From Tenebrio molitor (Eukaryota; Arthropoda; Insecta; Coleoptera; Tenebrionidae): a stretch of 64,000 nucleotides of DNA. Made by a program: the position numbers and the translations under genes. This document shows positions 10,501-20,205 of the stretch, in pieces (within the stretch, counting starts at the first letter, position 1; each line of letters opens with the position of its first letter). The stretch lies in the NCBI RefSeq assembly GCF_963966145.1, contig NC_091049.1:29078001-29142000 (forward strand), given 5' to 3'. The notes beneath the pieces were generated by a model that worked only from the letters and a program-made list of their open reading frames with translations, was not told the origin of the DNA and did not search any database.

Positions 10501-13299
10501 CATGCAGATTTTGCTCCGTGTGAAATTCGACGAGACGGACAAAGTGGGGATCAGGCGATTGTTGAACGACAACACTTTCTTGGCGTGTTTTCCGCTGCAC
10601 GAGGGGCGGTGGGAGAAGCACCAGAGCGACGGAAAGATTCTAGACAGACGGGTACGTCTGCAGTACTATTCTGGCACCACTCTTGTATTTCCTTTTCAGA
10701 AACTGTACCTAGAGTGGGCCAGGCCTGGCAAGTGGATGCAGAAGCAACCCCTCTGCTTAGTCCGGAAGTACTTCGGAGACAAGATCGGTTTGTACTTCTG
10801 TTGGTTGGGGTTTTACACCAAGATGCTAATCGCGCCCGCTATCGTCGGCACTTTGTGTTTCCTCTACGGTCTCGTAACCATCGACAGTCCCGACAACATT
10901 CCGACGTAAGTTTTCACTCAAATGTGGCCCCGTTAAAATAATGTTTGCGCAGGAAGGAGATCTGCGACCCTCTGGGGCCCGGCAACATCACTCTATGTCC
11001 TCTTTGCGACAAAGCCTGCAAGTACCAGAGACTGATAGACAGCTGCAAGTTCGCCCGATTGACCTATCTCTTCGACAATCCCGCGACTGTCTTCTTCGCA
11101 ATCTTCATGAGTCTTTGGGGTAAGTCACCAAACAATACTGACAACAGTCTGACAGTATTTCGTCCAGCTACTGTTTTCTTGGAGCTGTGGCGCCGCAAGC
11201 AAAGCGTCATCCAATGGGAGTGGGACTTGCAAGGGACCGAGCAAGACGAAGAGCCCAGACCTGGTAAGTCCCAAAAGTGAGTGTCTTTAGATTTTGAAAT
11301 ATTTTTCAGAGTTCGAGACCAGCGTCAAGACTTATCGAACAAATCCGGTGACTCGCGAGAAGGAGCCGTACCTACCACCTTGGTCCAAAGCTGGTAGATT
11401 CTTAGCTACTGGTTCCGCCGTATTCTTCATGGTAGAGATTCATCTTTGACGTCAATTCCTTCGTTAACTCTTGTTTGGTTTGCAGTTAGTGGTAGTACTG
11501 TGTGCCGTCCTTGGAACAATAATCTATAGACTGTCTCTGGTTTCTGTCATATACGGGAGTGGAGGAACTTTTCTGAAACGACATGCCAAAATCGTGACTT
11601 CTGTCTCAGCCGCCTTGATCAACTTGATAATAATAATGTGCCTAACAAGGGTGAGTCTGTGGTGTAATCCTGACCCTCCACTACTTTTTCCTCCAGTTCT
11701 ACCATAGACTAGCTATTTATTTGACGAACATGGAGAACCCCAGGACGCAGACTGAATACGAGGACTCGTACACCTTCAAGATTTTCCTTTTCGAGTTCAT
11801 GAACTTCTACTCGTCCCTCATCTACATCGCCTTCTTCAAGGGCCGCTTCTACGCCTACCCGGGGGACTCGGCCATCCACCAGTCCATATTTTCGAGGGTC
11901 AAGGGCGACATCTGCGACCCGGCCGGTTGTCTGAGCGAGCTCTGCATCCAGCTGGCCATCATCATGGTGGGCAAGCAGGTTTTCAACAACTTCCTCGAGT
12001 TGTTCAATCCGTGAGTTGCACCCTTTGCTGAGATCTCCATCTAGGTGAGGCTCTTCCAGGAAGTTCTACAACTGGTGGCGGTACAGGACCCACCGCTCCA
12101 ACACCAAAGACTTGACACGGAAGCACACCCGCTGGGAGGAGGACTACCACATGCAGGACCCCGGCAGGCTCGCCCTCTTCGACGAGTACCTAGAAATGAG
12201 TGAGTCCCACCACCAACTGAAGCTTTTGTGCAAAATGTGCTTTCAGTCTTGCAGTACGGCTTCGTGACGTTGTTCGTCGCCGCTTTTCCCTTAGCTCCTC
12301 TATGTGCCTTACTAAATAACATAGCTGAGATTAGACTGGACGCCTACAAGATGGTCACCCAAGCGAGGCGACCTCTTGCGGAACGAAGCGAAGACATTGG
12401 AGCCTGGTACGGCATCCTAAGAGCCATTACCTACACTGCCGTTGTCTCCAATGTAATTATCATCATTATCACTCTTATTATTTTACTTAAAATATTTCGC
12501 AGGGGTTTGTTATTGCGTACACGAGCGATTTTATCCCAAGAATGGTTTACAAGTACAAATACTCTCCTACTGAAGATCTGGTTGGATACATAGACTCCTC
12601 CTTGTCCAGTAAGTCACCAGCAACTGGTTTGACAGTTCGTTAAGTATTTTTTTTAGCTTTCAACACTTCTGATTACTTCGCGGGGATGGGAGGGGACGAC
12701 ATCGACCCCCGTCCCCCCATTTGCCAGTACCGGGGGTACCGCAACGGTCCCGAAGACGCCGACAAATACGGATTGAGTCCCCAGTACTGGCACGTCTTCG
12801 CGGCTCGTCTGGCCTTCGTGGTCATCTTTGAGGTGCGTCCAACAGTTGTTTGTGCCCGTTCTGATGTTTGTCTTGCAGCACATAGTGTTTGCCTTGACGG
12901 GGCTGATGCAGTACGTCATCCCGGACGTGCCATCGGAGGTGAGACGCTCCGATGCGGAAGAACAACTTCTTGACGATTTGTTCCAGCTCAAGACCCAGAT
13001 TCAGAGGGAGGCGCTTTTGGCCAAAGAGGCCAAGTATGAGCACGGCTTGAAGAAGAGCGACAATGACATGTACGAGGACCTCATGCACACGCTCAAAGAG
13101 AACAACAATCCGAGGCTGGAGACGACGAGGCCTGGTAAGAGGGTGGTGCTGGAAAACTTGGGTTGTAACGTGTTTTGTAGCCATGAGGGGGTCGTGGGCT
13201 CGGAGGTTGAGCAGGTTGTCTGATGGTCTGGACGCCCACGTGGAGGTTACCAGTAGGAAAAAAAATTCTGTGGGTTCCACTGTGTGGGAGGTGACATAA
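7553..13299 (+). CDS. Anoctamin (TMEM16 family) membrane protein, 18 exons
   Basis: Exons: 7553-7616, 9389-9642, 9689-9847, 9895-10206, 10254-10399, 10444-10651, 10700-10905, 10953-11119, 11168-11263, 11310-11431, 11486-11650, 11697-12010, 12060-12199, 12247-12452, 12503-12608, 12657-12832, 12879-13134, 13181-13299. They sum to 3216 nt, or 1071 aa, with matching phase at every junction. The N-terminal cytosolic/dimerisation region (KIDMVLVYEEEE, exon 4) leads into the TM core. The Cys-rich extracellular loop CPLCDKACKYQ follows the first TM. The Ca2+-site residues of TMEM16 proteins are present: FNNFLE (Asn/Glu ~730-734), DEYLEM (two Glu ~781-784) and NNIAEIRLDAYK (Glu ~811, Asp ~815). It should therefore be a Ca2+-activated channel and/or scramblase in the ANO1-7 branch; I cannot fix the orthologue. 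Exon 1 starts at ATG 7553 and is joined across a 1.77-kb intron; its splice to exon 2 gives an uninterrupted frame. At exon 6 only the acceptor at 10442-10443 keeps the frame. Confidence 0.93.
8185..8550. repeat. Near-perfect palindrome in anoctamin intron 1, derived partly from an odorant-receptor exon
   Basis: The left arm (8185-8330) and right arm (8401-8550) are reverse complements over about 146-150 bp, with only around eight differences and two small indels by eye, and are separated by a 70-bp spacer. The spacer and right arm contain TCTTCTTTTGTAGATTTTGT twice (near 8348 and 8388). The inner ~100 bp of each arm resembles exon 4 and the preceding acceptor of the odorant receptor at 22416-23921. 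The outer ~50 bp of each arm does not match that gene. Transcription of the anoctamin pre-mRNA would produce a long RNA hairpin. Confidence 0.85.
8386..8490 (+). pseudogene. Odorant-receptor exon fragment (pseudogene piece)
   Basis: Aligned with 23222-23325 (intron end plus exon 4 of the first receptor), this stretch shares CTTCTTTTGTAGAT, the AAATCAACG block, GAGTTCTT and CAGTTTCTGTTTGT-like bases, with roughly 80% identity by eye and a one-base deletion that shifts the frame. Read in pieces it encodes FCEEIND and, in the mirror copy on the minus strand, LFEFFTVSVCCILIF; the receptor has YCEKIN and LFEFFITVSVCCILMF. Because the intron acceptor is included, the copy came from genomic DNA, not from mRNA. 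Confidence 0.75.
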
Positions 13300-13357
13300 C
13301 CTCAAATTTTTATAGGTTAGGTACAATAAGGAAATTATACATAAGTTGGTTGAAATG

Positions 13358-13363
13358 AATAAA
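13358..13363 (+). terminator. Polyadenylation signal of anoctamin gene
   Basis: AATAAA lies 59 bp past the anoctamin stop codon and before the convergent gene. Confidence 0.6.
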
Positions 13364-13495
13364 GAGTTTTAGTTTTGAAGTGGTTGGTAAAAATAAAAAG
13401 AATTTCGAAAAATTATGGGTTTTTTCTCTGTCTTGTCCAGTGTCTATGGTTCTTGTACAACATAACCAAAAATTGCTTACAAATATACTGAAAAG

Positions 13496-13501
13496 TTTAT
13501 T
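13496..13501 (-). terminator. Polyadenylation signal of PAF-acetylhydrolase gene
   Basis: TTTATT on the plus strand is AATAAA for the minus-strand gene that stops at 13568. The two convergent genes keep separate 3' signals about 130 bp apart. Confidence 0.5.
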
Positions 13502-13567
13502 GAAAATGCATTTATCTTTACAAATCTCAAAAGTATTGTCACAATCGCCGAGGCATCCTCGAAGCGC

Positions 13568-14262
13568 TCACTTCTGGAGCAAGGTACAGAGTTTATCGTA
13601 GACAGGTCCGAAGATCTTCAAGTAGGCGGAATTGGTGAGGTGGAGGTAGTCGTGCATGACGTGGTGCGAAATGGTCTGGTCGTTCTGGACGATGTTGTGG
13701 TGGATCTCCACCACGTGGACGTTGCTGGTGACTTCATCGGCGTTGGCTTCGTTGCAAAACTTGTCGATCAAGAAGGTATTGACGTGGTCGTTCCTCTCCC
13801 TGTAAGGATTGGAATACTGTCCTCTGGGCAGCAGCGTCTGCAAAATCCCGCTGAGACCCGGAACAATTCCGTGACAGACTCACCGGCAGGATTATGACGA
13901 TGTTGCCCAACTTGTGCTTGATCTCCTTGATGATCTCCAAGATGCCCTCGAAGATCTCGTGCGGGGTGCAATCGGTGTTGTTGGTGCCGACGAAGAGGAC
14001 CACGGCTTTGAGTTTGACGTTGAAGTCGAGTTCGCCGTTCTGGATTCGCCAGAGGACGTTTTCGACCCTGAAGTATCAAGGTTAGAGGATGCGAGTCGAG
14101 CGTGGGGGTGTACCTGTCGCCGCCGATGCCGAAGTTGACGCAGTGCAAGGAGCTTATCTTTTCCTGCCACAGAGTGGAGAATTGTAGCTGCTCGATGATG
14201 GAGTCGCCGATGAAGAGGATTTCCGATTCGCACGTCCGGGCCTGCTGGACGAAACGTTTGTG
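13568..14262 (-). CDS. Platelet-activating factor acetylhydrolase 1b catalytic (alpha) subunit homologue, first exon not found
   Basis: Minus-strand exons are 14262-14114, 14067-13884 and 13837-13568, giving 200 aa in phase; the first exon starts at acceptor TTTCCAG with HKRFVQQAR. Family landmarks of the SGNH-type PAF-AH 1b subunits are all present: LFIGDSII (nucleophile Ser), FGIGGD, VLFVGTNN (oxyanion Asn), LPRGQ, and HDYLHLT (catalytic Asp and His). Family members are about 225-230 aa, so 25-30 N-terminal residues lie in an upstream exon beyond the repeat that starts at 14304; I could not place it. The enzyme removes acetyl from PAF-like lipids and in animals can bind the Lis1 beta subunit. 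It converges on the anoctamin gene with about 270 bp between stops. Confidence 0.9.
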
Positions 14263-14303
14263 CTGGAAAGAGTCCAAATCTCGCAATATTCTTGTCGTGA
14301 GGT

Positions 14304-14735
14304 ATACAGGGTGTTTTTGAAATGCGTGCAGAAATTTTAACCACGAGCTACTGGCTTCATGTAGAACTCGGAAAAAATATTTAAAAAATTCTGTCAAAAA
14401 ATAAATTACATTTATTTTTTGAGCTACAATTTTTTTTTATTGTTTTTAGTCTTCTACGTTGTCAATCAAACTTGTAGGTAAAATTTCGGCACATTTTAAA
14501 AATACACCCTGTATATCCTATTTTATAAAACGTACACCAATGCGGTTTCCTTGTTTTAAATCATATTTCCTATAGGTTACTTCACATTGGCGTACATTTT
14601 ATAAAACATGATATACATACAGGGTGTATTTTTAAAATGTGCCCAAAATTTTACCTACGAGGTTATAGGACTAAAAAACTTGTAGCTCAAAAAATAAATG
14701 TCATTTTACTTTTTTGGTCTAAAAAATATTTGGAA
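14304..14735. repeat. TACAGGGTG fold-back element (family 1), right end truncated
   Basis: It starts TACAGGGTGTTTTTGAAATG, followed by the family-1 signature ACCACGAGCTACTGGCTTCA. A nested inner inverted repeat has TACACCCTGTATAT and its mirror ATACAGGGTGTA near 14505 and 14620. The outer right arm breaks off near 14735. It lies immediately upstream of the first recognised PAF-AH exon, so it is probably in that gene's intron 1. Confidence 0.8.
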
Positions 14736-16849
14736 ATTGTGTTAAGCAGCACCGAATTAAAAAACGATTTGCGTGTTTTTTTTCACATTTAATCCCATCT
14801 AGCACCTTCAACTCCTTTTGCTATGGACGTGTTTATAAAAAATCCTTCTGGTAAACAAATCATAAACAAATCGTAAACAAATTTGACATTCACTGGGCCA
14901 TTACGCTTTGTTGGATGATTGTCCAATTGTTGTTAAGGTCAAACTGGACGAGGGGACCGTGTCGGAAGATTTTTCAACAGTCATTTAACCGACTTCCTGG
15001 TGCACTTGATGTAATTAGCGGATAATTGAGGGCTCAATTTCTTAAGTGCGCGAAAATTGGACGGTTCGTAGTTATAAAATGACCGACGTGAAAAGTTTTA
15101 ACGTTGAAAAAGCAATTATTTTTTGTGACCGACGCGCAGATGTAAAAAAGCTAAAACTAGAAGCAATAGTTGTTCCACAATGGCGCTAACGATGTAAACG
15201 CTTCCCAGAAATGTTTTTTCGTGTTCGTTTCCTGAGATATATAACCGGGAAAGTGGTATATAATTAAATACACAAACTTTCTCGATTATGACATCTGTCA
15301 AAGATAACCTCAAAATTTACAATGAATTAATGTTTTTTCAGACTTTGCCCAAACGAACACGAAAAATGTTCATGCACTGCCAGTTTTCAGGTATTCGGCT
15401 TCTTTTGCAACACTCGGCTACCGCCTCTTGCTTCAAATTTCGGCCTCATACCTGAAAAGTGATCTGACAGCGCTACTCATATGAAAATAATTATTTCAAC
15501 TCAGTAAACACGAAAAAATGTATTTACCGGACTATTTCTTACGTCAATACATTTACTTTCAATTAGATGTTTAGCGAGTATGCAACCAACTATACAATCG
15601 ATATGCCCACCTCTTGAACAATGTTCCAAGAATATTTTTCTAAATTTTTTAATTTTTTTTTCTCCACTTCGTTGAAGTATTTACTTGTGAAATTAGATTC
15701 CAAGTAAATTTATTTTTGATCGAATAAAAGTGAAAAAAATTATCTCCCATGCAGTGTTTACACATTTCCTGGAGTTAACAAAAAAGTGCATTTGGATGAA
15801 AACAAATAATTCATGAAAGAGATTCCAGCTTGGCACAAAGTACGCTAATTTAGATGATTGCTGTAGACGATGATTGAACTTTGGTAATAACTGGCTTACG
15901 TTATCTAGTGCTTCCTAGTACGATAAACTATAAATTATGAAATGAGGATTAGGAAAATGCTTAGCAAAGAGAGATAAAAAAGATTATACAGGATTATTCT
16001 AAATGACTAAATGATTGTAGACGAAGCAGGCCATGCCCATGTTATGAAATTTTTGCCGCTTTCATGTGAACTGTCAATTTTTGTCGCTGTCACTGTCACT
16101 TTTAGGTGAAAATGCGGCGAAGAGAATTTTATTTATTTATTTTAATTAACGATTGAATCCAAAAATGTTGCGTTGTTTTGCGACCAATTCCAAAAATATT
16201 ACACTCACTTATTCACATCACTTTGATGTTTTTTATACAGAGCGGCGGCCATAAATTTTACATTCAGTTTTTACGCCTCCTTGGACCACAATCATTTAGA
16301 ATAACCCTGTACCTGCTAAGTAAAAAATAATTCCGTATTTTCCTTTGAAACGTTTAAATCCTCCACAGGTACTCAATAAATTCTCTATAAATTAAAAGAT
16401 AGTAATAGATCAAACATACCGTTGTTCGTAATTTTATCTATGTCTCAGTTAAATCTAAAGAATCTACAATTTTGATTGGATTTAAAAAATCTAATTTACA
16501 GTTTGGATCAATCAGATCAAAGGATTGTAACACAAATCCCGTTCACATATTAAAAATCCACCACCTGATGACTTCTAATGATCGCCACAAATTTAATGGG
16601 TTGGCACTTCCGAATAATTGACACACCTAGTTATTTGTCAAAGAGTTGTCTGTTGATTCGCTTTCTAGGTTAAGATTCTAGAAATAAATAATGACAATTT
16701 GATTTATTTTTAATTTTTAACTGTCATATTTGAATCTGATAGTCAAGTGCACCAACATAAAATCGTAAATTTGTTGCCAACCGAACAAAAATAATTTCAG
16801 TCATTAAAAGTCACCCAGTATATTTCACTCTCGCCTAAAGTCTGTCTCA
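14736..16849. other. Repeat-rich intergenic or intronic region
   Basis: I see no convincing coding exon here, though the missing N-terminal exon of the PAF-AH gene may be hidden in it. A fold-back element lies at 15985-16311. The remainder is AT-rich with short repeated words such as AAATTTCGGCC and CGAACACGAAAAATG (near 15215 and 15353, in opposite orientation). Confidence 0.45.
15985..16311. repeat. Fold-back element with TACAGG ends
   Basis: The left end TACAGGATTATTCTAAATGA matches the complement of the right end (TCATTTAGAATAACCCTGTA). The left arm carries an extra nine-base TAAATGACT duplication. There is no coding content inside; GTCGCTGTCACTGTCAC is a small internal repeat. Confidence 0.65.
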
Positions 16850-17160
16850 ATTATAAACTTCCACCAACACTGCATTGTTGACAGCTAACCTAAAATTTAG
16901 AGCCAAAAAAATATTTCTTTTTTTCTTTCTTTGCAATGTCTTACATTAAAAATAGAATAACTTAACGATTCCTATTTTCGAAGCAAATATTTAAGGGCAC
17001 CCTTTGCTGAAAACAAACATGTTCAATTATGTCCCCATTAAACATAAACAAATGTCATTCGTGTCAAACGGCGGGAAATTCAAACTTTACACTGTTCTAA
17101 ACGGTTTAATTTTTCCAACGCCTACTCAGCCCAGGATTTCATTTGAACGCGCGATACAAC
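16850..17160 (+). repeat. Dispersed repeat, copy 1 (inverted copy at 49541-49790)
   Basis: Blocks such as ATGTTCAATTATGTCCCCAT, CGGCGGGAAATTCAAACTTT and ACGCCTACTCAGCCCAGGAT recur as reverse complement near 49.55-49.79 kb in the same order. The similarity covers around 250-300 bp. Possible short open frames inside are not supported as genes because both copies differ by frame-breaking changes. Confidence 0.7.
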
Positions 17161-17529
17161 CGGCAACACTGTTTAGTGAAAAATGCGTCAGATAGTATTT
17201 GTTAGGTTATCTGTCAATTTCCGTTTTTACAACCTCAAATTTTAGAATAAAGGAAAAGAACGAAAACCTTTTTTAAAATGCAGCAAGTAAGTAGGTAGAA
17301 AATCAAATTCTAAAAGCAAAATAAATTTATGAACAAATTTTAATGTTTTCGAATCATGTTTATAAAATAATTATATTGCCAACTTTGCTTATAAGAATCC
17401 CCAATTTAGAAATATTTATATTTTGCCAACATAATTCAACAATTGGAAATTTAGAATTGCGACCAACTATAGATCAAAATTCTACAGCGTTGCCACGCTT
17501 GTATAAATGTCGTTTCAGTGGAGAAAATT

Positions 17530-17720
17530 TCAAAATTCGACAACGATCTGAAAGTACATTCGCTTTATTGGCCTGATTTAGCCCTCTTTAAATTCCATCT
17601 GTTCCTAAATTTCAATAAATCCCTTTCCTCGGATAATGAAGTCAACGTTGCCGTGGACTCCATTTTGAATCATCTGATTTCTGACATCTTTTTTCAAAAA
17701 CTCATAGCTTTCACGATTTA
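17530..17720 (+). pseudogene. Mariner-type transposase C-terminal relic
   Basis: The frame reads YWPDLALFKFHLFLNF then SSDNEVNVAVDSIL. This follows the mariner pattern Y-S-P-D-L-A-P-S-D-(Y/F)-L-F followed by a D-E-V helix, but the second Pro-Ser-Asp is lost. About 65 residues remain and the upstream catalytic domain is absent, so this is a dead remnant. Confidence 0.5.
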
Positions 17721-18360
17721 AAGTCTGACGTCTGACAACAGCTAATCAGTAATTACTTGAGGTCAGGCAATGTTGCCATATCTACTTCACGTACCTACAT
17801 GTCAAATTATTTATAATTTTCCATTTTTAATAACTAAATATTTAAAAATAAAATAATGAGTCATGCTATAGTGGAACTAAATAAAAGCAGATAGTTATTC
17901 TACATGGTCATTTAATATTTTTTGTAAAATGAAAATATTCAAGTACTGTCGCGAGCAATAAATTTTGGTCGTCAAATGTCATTTCAAAATTTGGTTAGAT
18001 TGGCACAAATTTAAAAAAAATTCCCTGCCTGATTATGCGCATGTCAACAAAGTGTCAAAAAAAGAGAAAAAAATGGTTATGATATTTATGACTGTTTTAC
18101 AATGGAGCATTTTCGATTGCGTCAAAGAATGACCTTGACGACCAAAATTTATTGCTCGCGAATGTATATATTTTGATTTCTATAGATTTAAGCAAAATAC
18201 CGAACATGAAGGAAGAAGAACAAAGAAAAAACGTTCAAGAAAAACAAAATTCACACCGCATTCATACAATTTATACATTTCGTAAAATTGTCTATTTGTT
18301 ACAATAAAAAAGCGAAATAATAATAATAATATGTAGTTAAAATAATACAGTTCCTTATAT

Positions 18361-18568
18361 CGGGTGTTCATTTAAATTTATCCTCAAAGTTGGCGTTGCA
18401 GAGTCGATTGTGAACGCACCACTCATCAGTCTGCAGAGGAAAAACACAAACAACGCAAAAAGTGATGTTAGATTTAAGCAGCTGATCCGTGATCTGTAAT
18501 TCCTGGTGCGTTCGCAATCGACTCTTCAACGCCTACTTTGAGGATAAATTTAAATGAACACCCGATAT
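18361..18568. repeat. Fold-back element with ~60-bp arms
   Basis: CGGGTGTTCATTTAAATTTA followed by TCCTCAAAGT and the GAGTCGATTG/GAACGCACCA blocks at 18361-18422 are mirrored at 18506-18565. The ~85-bp centre has no coding content. It is a short palindromic element able to form a long stem. Confidence 0.75.
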
Positions 18569-19343
18569 TGGCGATATTTAAAACTTATTATAAGAATATT
18601 TTAACCACTTATAACAAATCTGATTTTGTTATCACGGAGGGACAAATTTTGCATAACTTCGTACCTAATTGCACCTTTCGGTTAGCTGCAAATAAAATGC
18701 AATACATATTTATTTTATTGAACCTGTCCTTGAACGCGATGTCTTTGTTTTTAGCATGACAACACGAATCGCAATTACACTTTTTGCAAAAAACACTGTC
18801 AGCTCTCCTGTGAAAAAATAAGCTCGGTATTGCACATTTATCAACAAATAAATAAATAGAAACAGGTGCCAGGTGGCTTTATCTTGATTTGAGACCAATA
18901 AATTTTCTCCACTTTCCCGACTTAAGAAGCGTCAGGGTCAGCTTATCTCTCTTCACGCCGCCTTGGCGAAATTGCGATAACATCGCCATTTCAGGGGTCA
19001 CTAAATCGTAATAAAAACATGCAGAAACGCACCAAATATTTTTAGCTGATTATCATATAAACATTTGCCTAAATATAATTATGTGTATCACTGGGCGAAC
19101 AAAAATAGAGGCGGCAAAAAAAGATAAATGTGTCAAAATCGGATCAAGATATCTACTCGGTTGAAATGTGTTTACTCGGTGGAAAATGAATAAATAACGA
19201 GATAATGAAATAAATGTATAAGTGGGAAAGGATCATACCATGCTCAATTTCCGTTCGTCGCCGTCATGATCTTCGGACAGTTTGGGAATCACGCAAGGAT
19301 TCATCCTTCTATTGGCGGACGAAATAAATTGGACTGGAACAGG

Positions 19344-19454
19344 ATGTCGGTTCAAGTTCATGTGAAGCTCTATAAGTCTATAACCTATCTCTATGTTATT
19401 ATTTTCTGCACGGTTTGCTTATTACAACGAGTCGGTACAGAAACCTGTAAGTAG
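19344..19454 (+). CDS. Doubtful short ORF or first exon with signal-like segment
   Basis: An ATG at 19344 opens 36 codons with a hydrophobic run (ITYLYVIIFCTVCLL) ending QRVGTETCK. A good donor (GTAAGT) overlaps the end at 19448, so it might be the first exon of a secreted protein. No partner exon with matching phase was found, and splicing to 19932 would be out of frame. It is kept only as a possibility. Confidence 0.2.
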   Translation: MSVQVHVKLYKSITYLYVIIFCTVCLLQRVGTETCK

Positions 19455-19782
19455 TAAGCACAACCGCCGGGAGATGGCGCTGAACGTAACAATTGCAAGA
19501 ATACTACCAAGTCGAGTGAGGTGACCACAAGAATATGCTAAATGTGTAATTTTTGAAATTTTGCAAACAATAAAAAATATTTACAATTTTTATGTAATGA
19601 TTGAAAAGCTGGTCATGAACTCTGGCCACGATTTTTTCAACAATGTAATAGAATTGTTCAATTATGTAAATGACGATTTTCCAAACCATTAAAAATACTA
19701 ACAATGGTCGGCGCATGCATGTCCGTTTGTTATAAACTCGTATCCGCAAGGAAAAATTACCATTTGTCCGCATCGAGTCAAA

Positions 19783-20118
19783 ATGATATTGCCATATTTT
19801 ATTTTCCTGTGTTTGGTGTTGGGCGGTAGGGCTCAACAAGCTCACAAGAGCAAAGTAATCTCTGGAGTGCCTCAAAAACTGTAAGTACGATTAGTGAACG
19901 CTGGGTATACGAAATGTTGTGATTTTTTTAGGAACGAGTTTAACATGGGTGTGATGAGGAAAACTGACGAGCTTTTGATGAATCTTCTCAAAATCGTGCA
20001 AAACGACACACCTCTGGTGGTCTTGATCAGAAATAAGGGTCTCGAAGAGCGCAGAAGGCTAAATAAAAATGTTGACGATATGTTGGTGAAGCTCACAAGG
20101 ACGTTAAAAAAAAAATAA
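19783..20118 (+). CDS. Small secreted Lys/Arg-rich protein (94 aa), unknown function
   Basis: Two exons, 19783-19880 and 19932-20118, are joined across a 51-bp GT-AG intron in phase, giving 94 aa. Residues 1-18 (MILPYFIFLCLVLGGRAQ) form a clear signal peptide. The mature part has no cysteine, is predicted by eye to be helical (MGVMRKTDELLMNLLKIVQ; GLEERRRLNKNVDDMLVKL) and ends in a basic RTLKKK tail. A TATAAA-type box at about 19733 precedes the ATG by about 50 bp, and AATAAA at 20200-20205 follows the stop. I do not recognise a family. The complete small gene architecture supports reality. Confidence 0.6.
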
Positions 20119-20205
20119 TTCAAGTGCTGAAGTATGTTGCGATCAGTAAAATCTTTGATTTGGTTGTTTTTTTGTATTTGTATTTTTGTGAATGGTTTGA
20201 ATAAA

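Larger units (their letters stand above)
17721..19782. other. AT-rich intergenic DNA
   Basis: Apart from the fold-back at 18361-18568 and a doubtful short open frame near 19344, I see no gene. The sequence GACCAAAATTTATTGCTCGC at 18138 is a partial mirror of 17948-17969, suggesting another small inverted element around 17.95-18.17 kb. Confidence 0.45.

Noticed and set aside
14263..14397. In-frame N-terminal extension of the PAF-AH exon through the repeat
   Set aside because: These residues come from the fold-back element sequence, which recurs at five other loci, and a good acceptor (TTTCCAG) stands at 14263.
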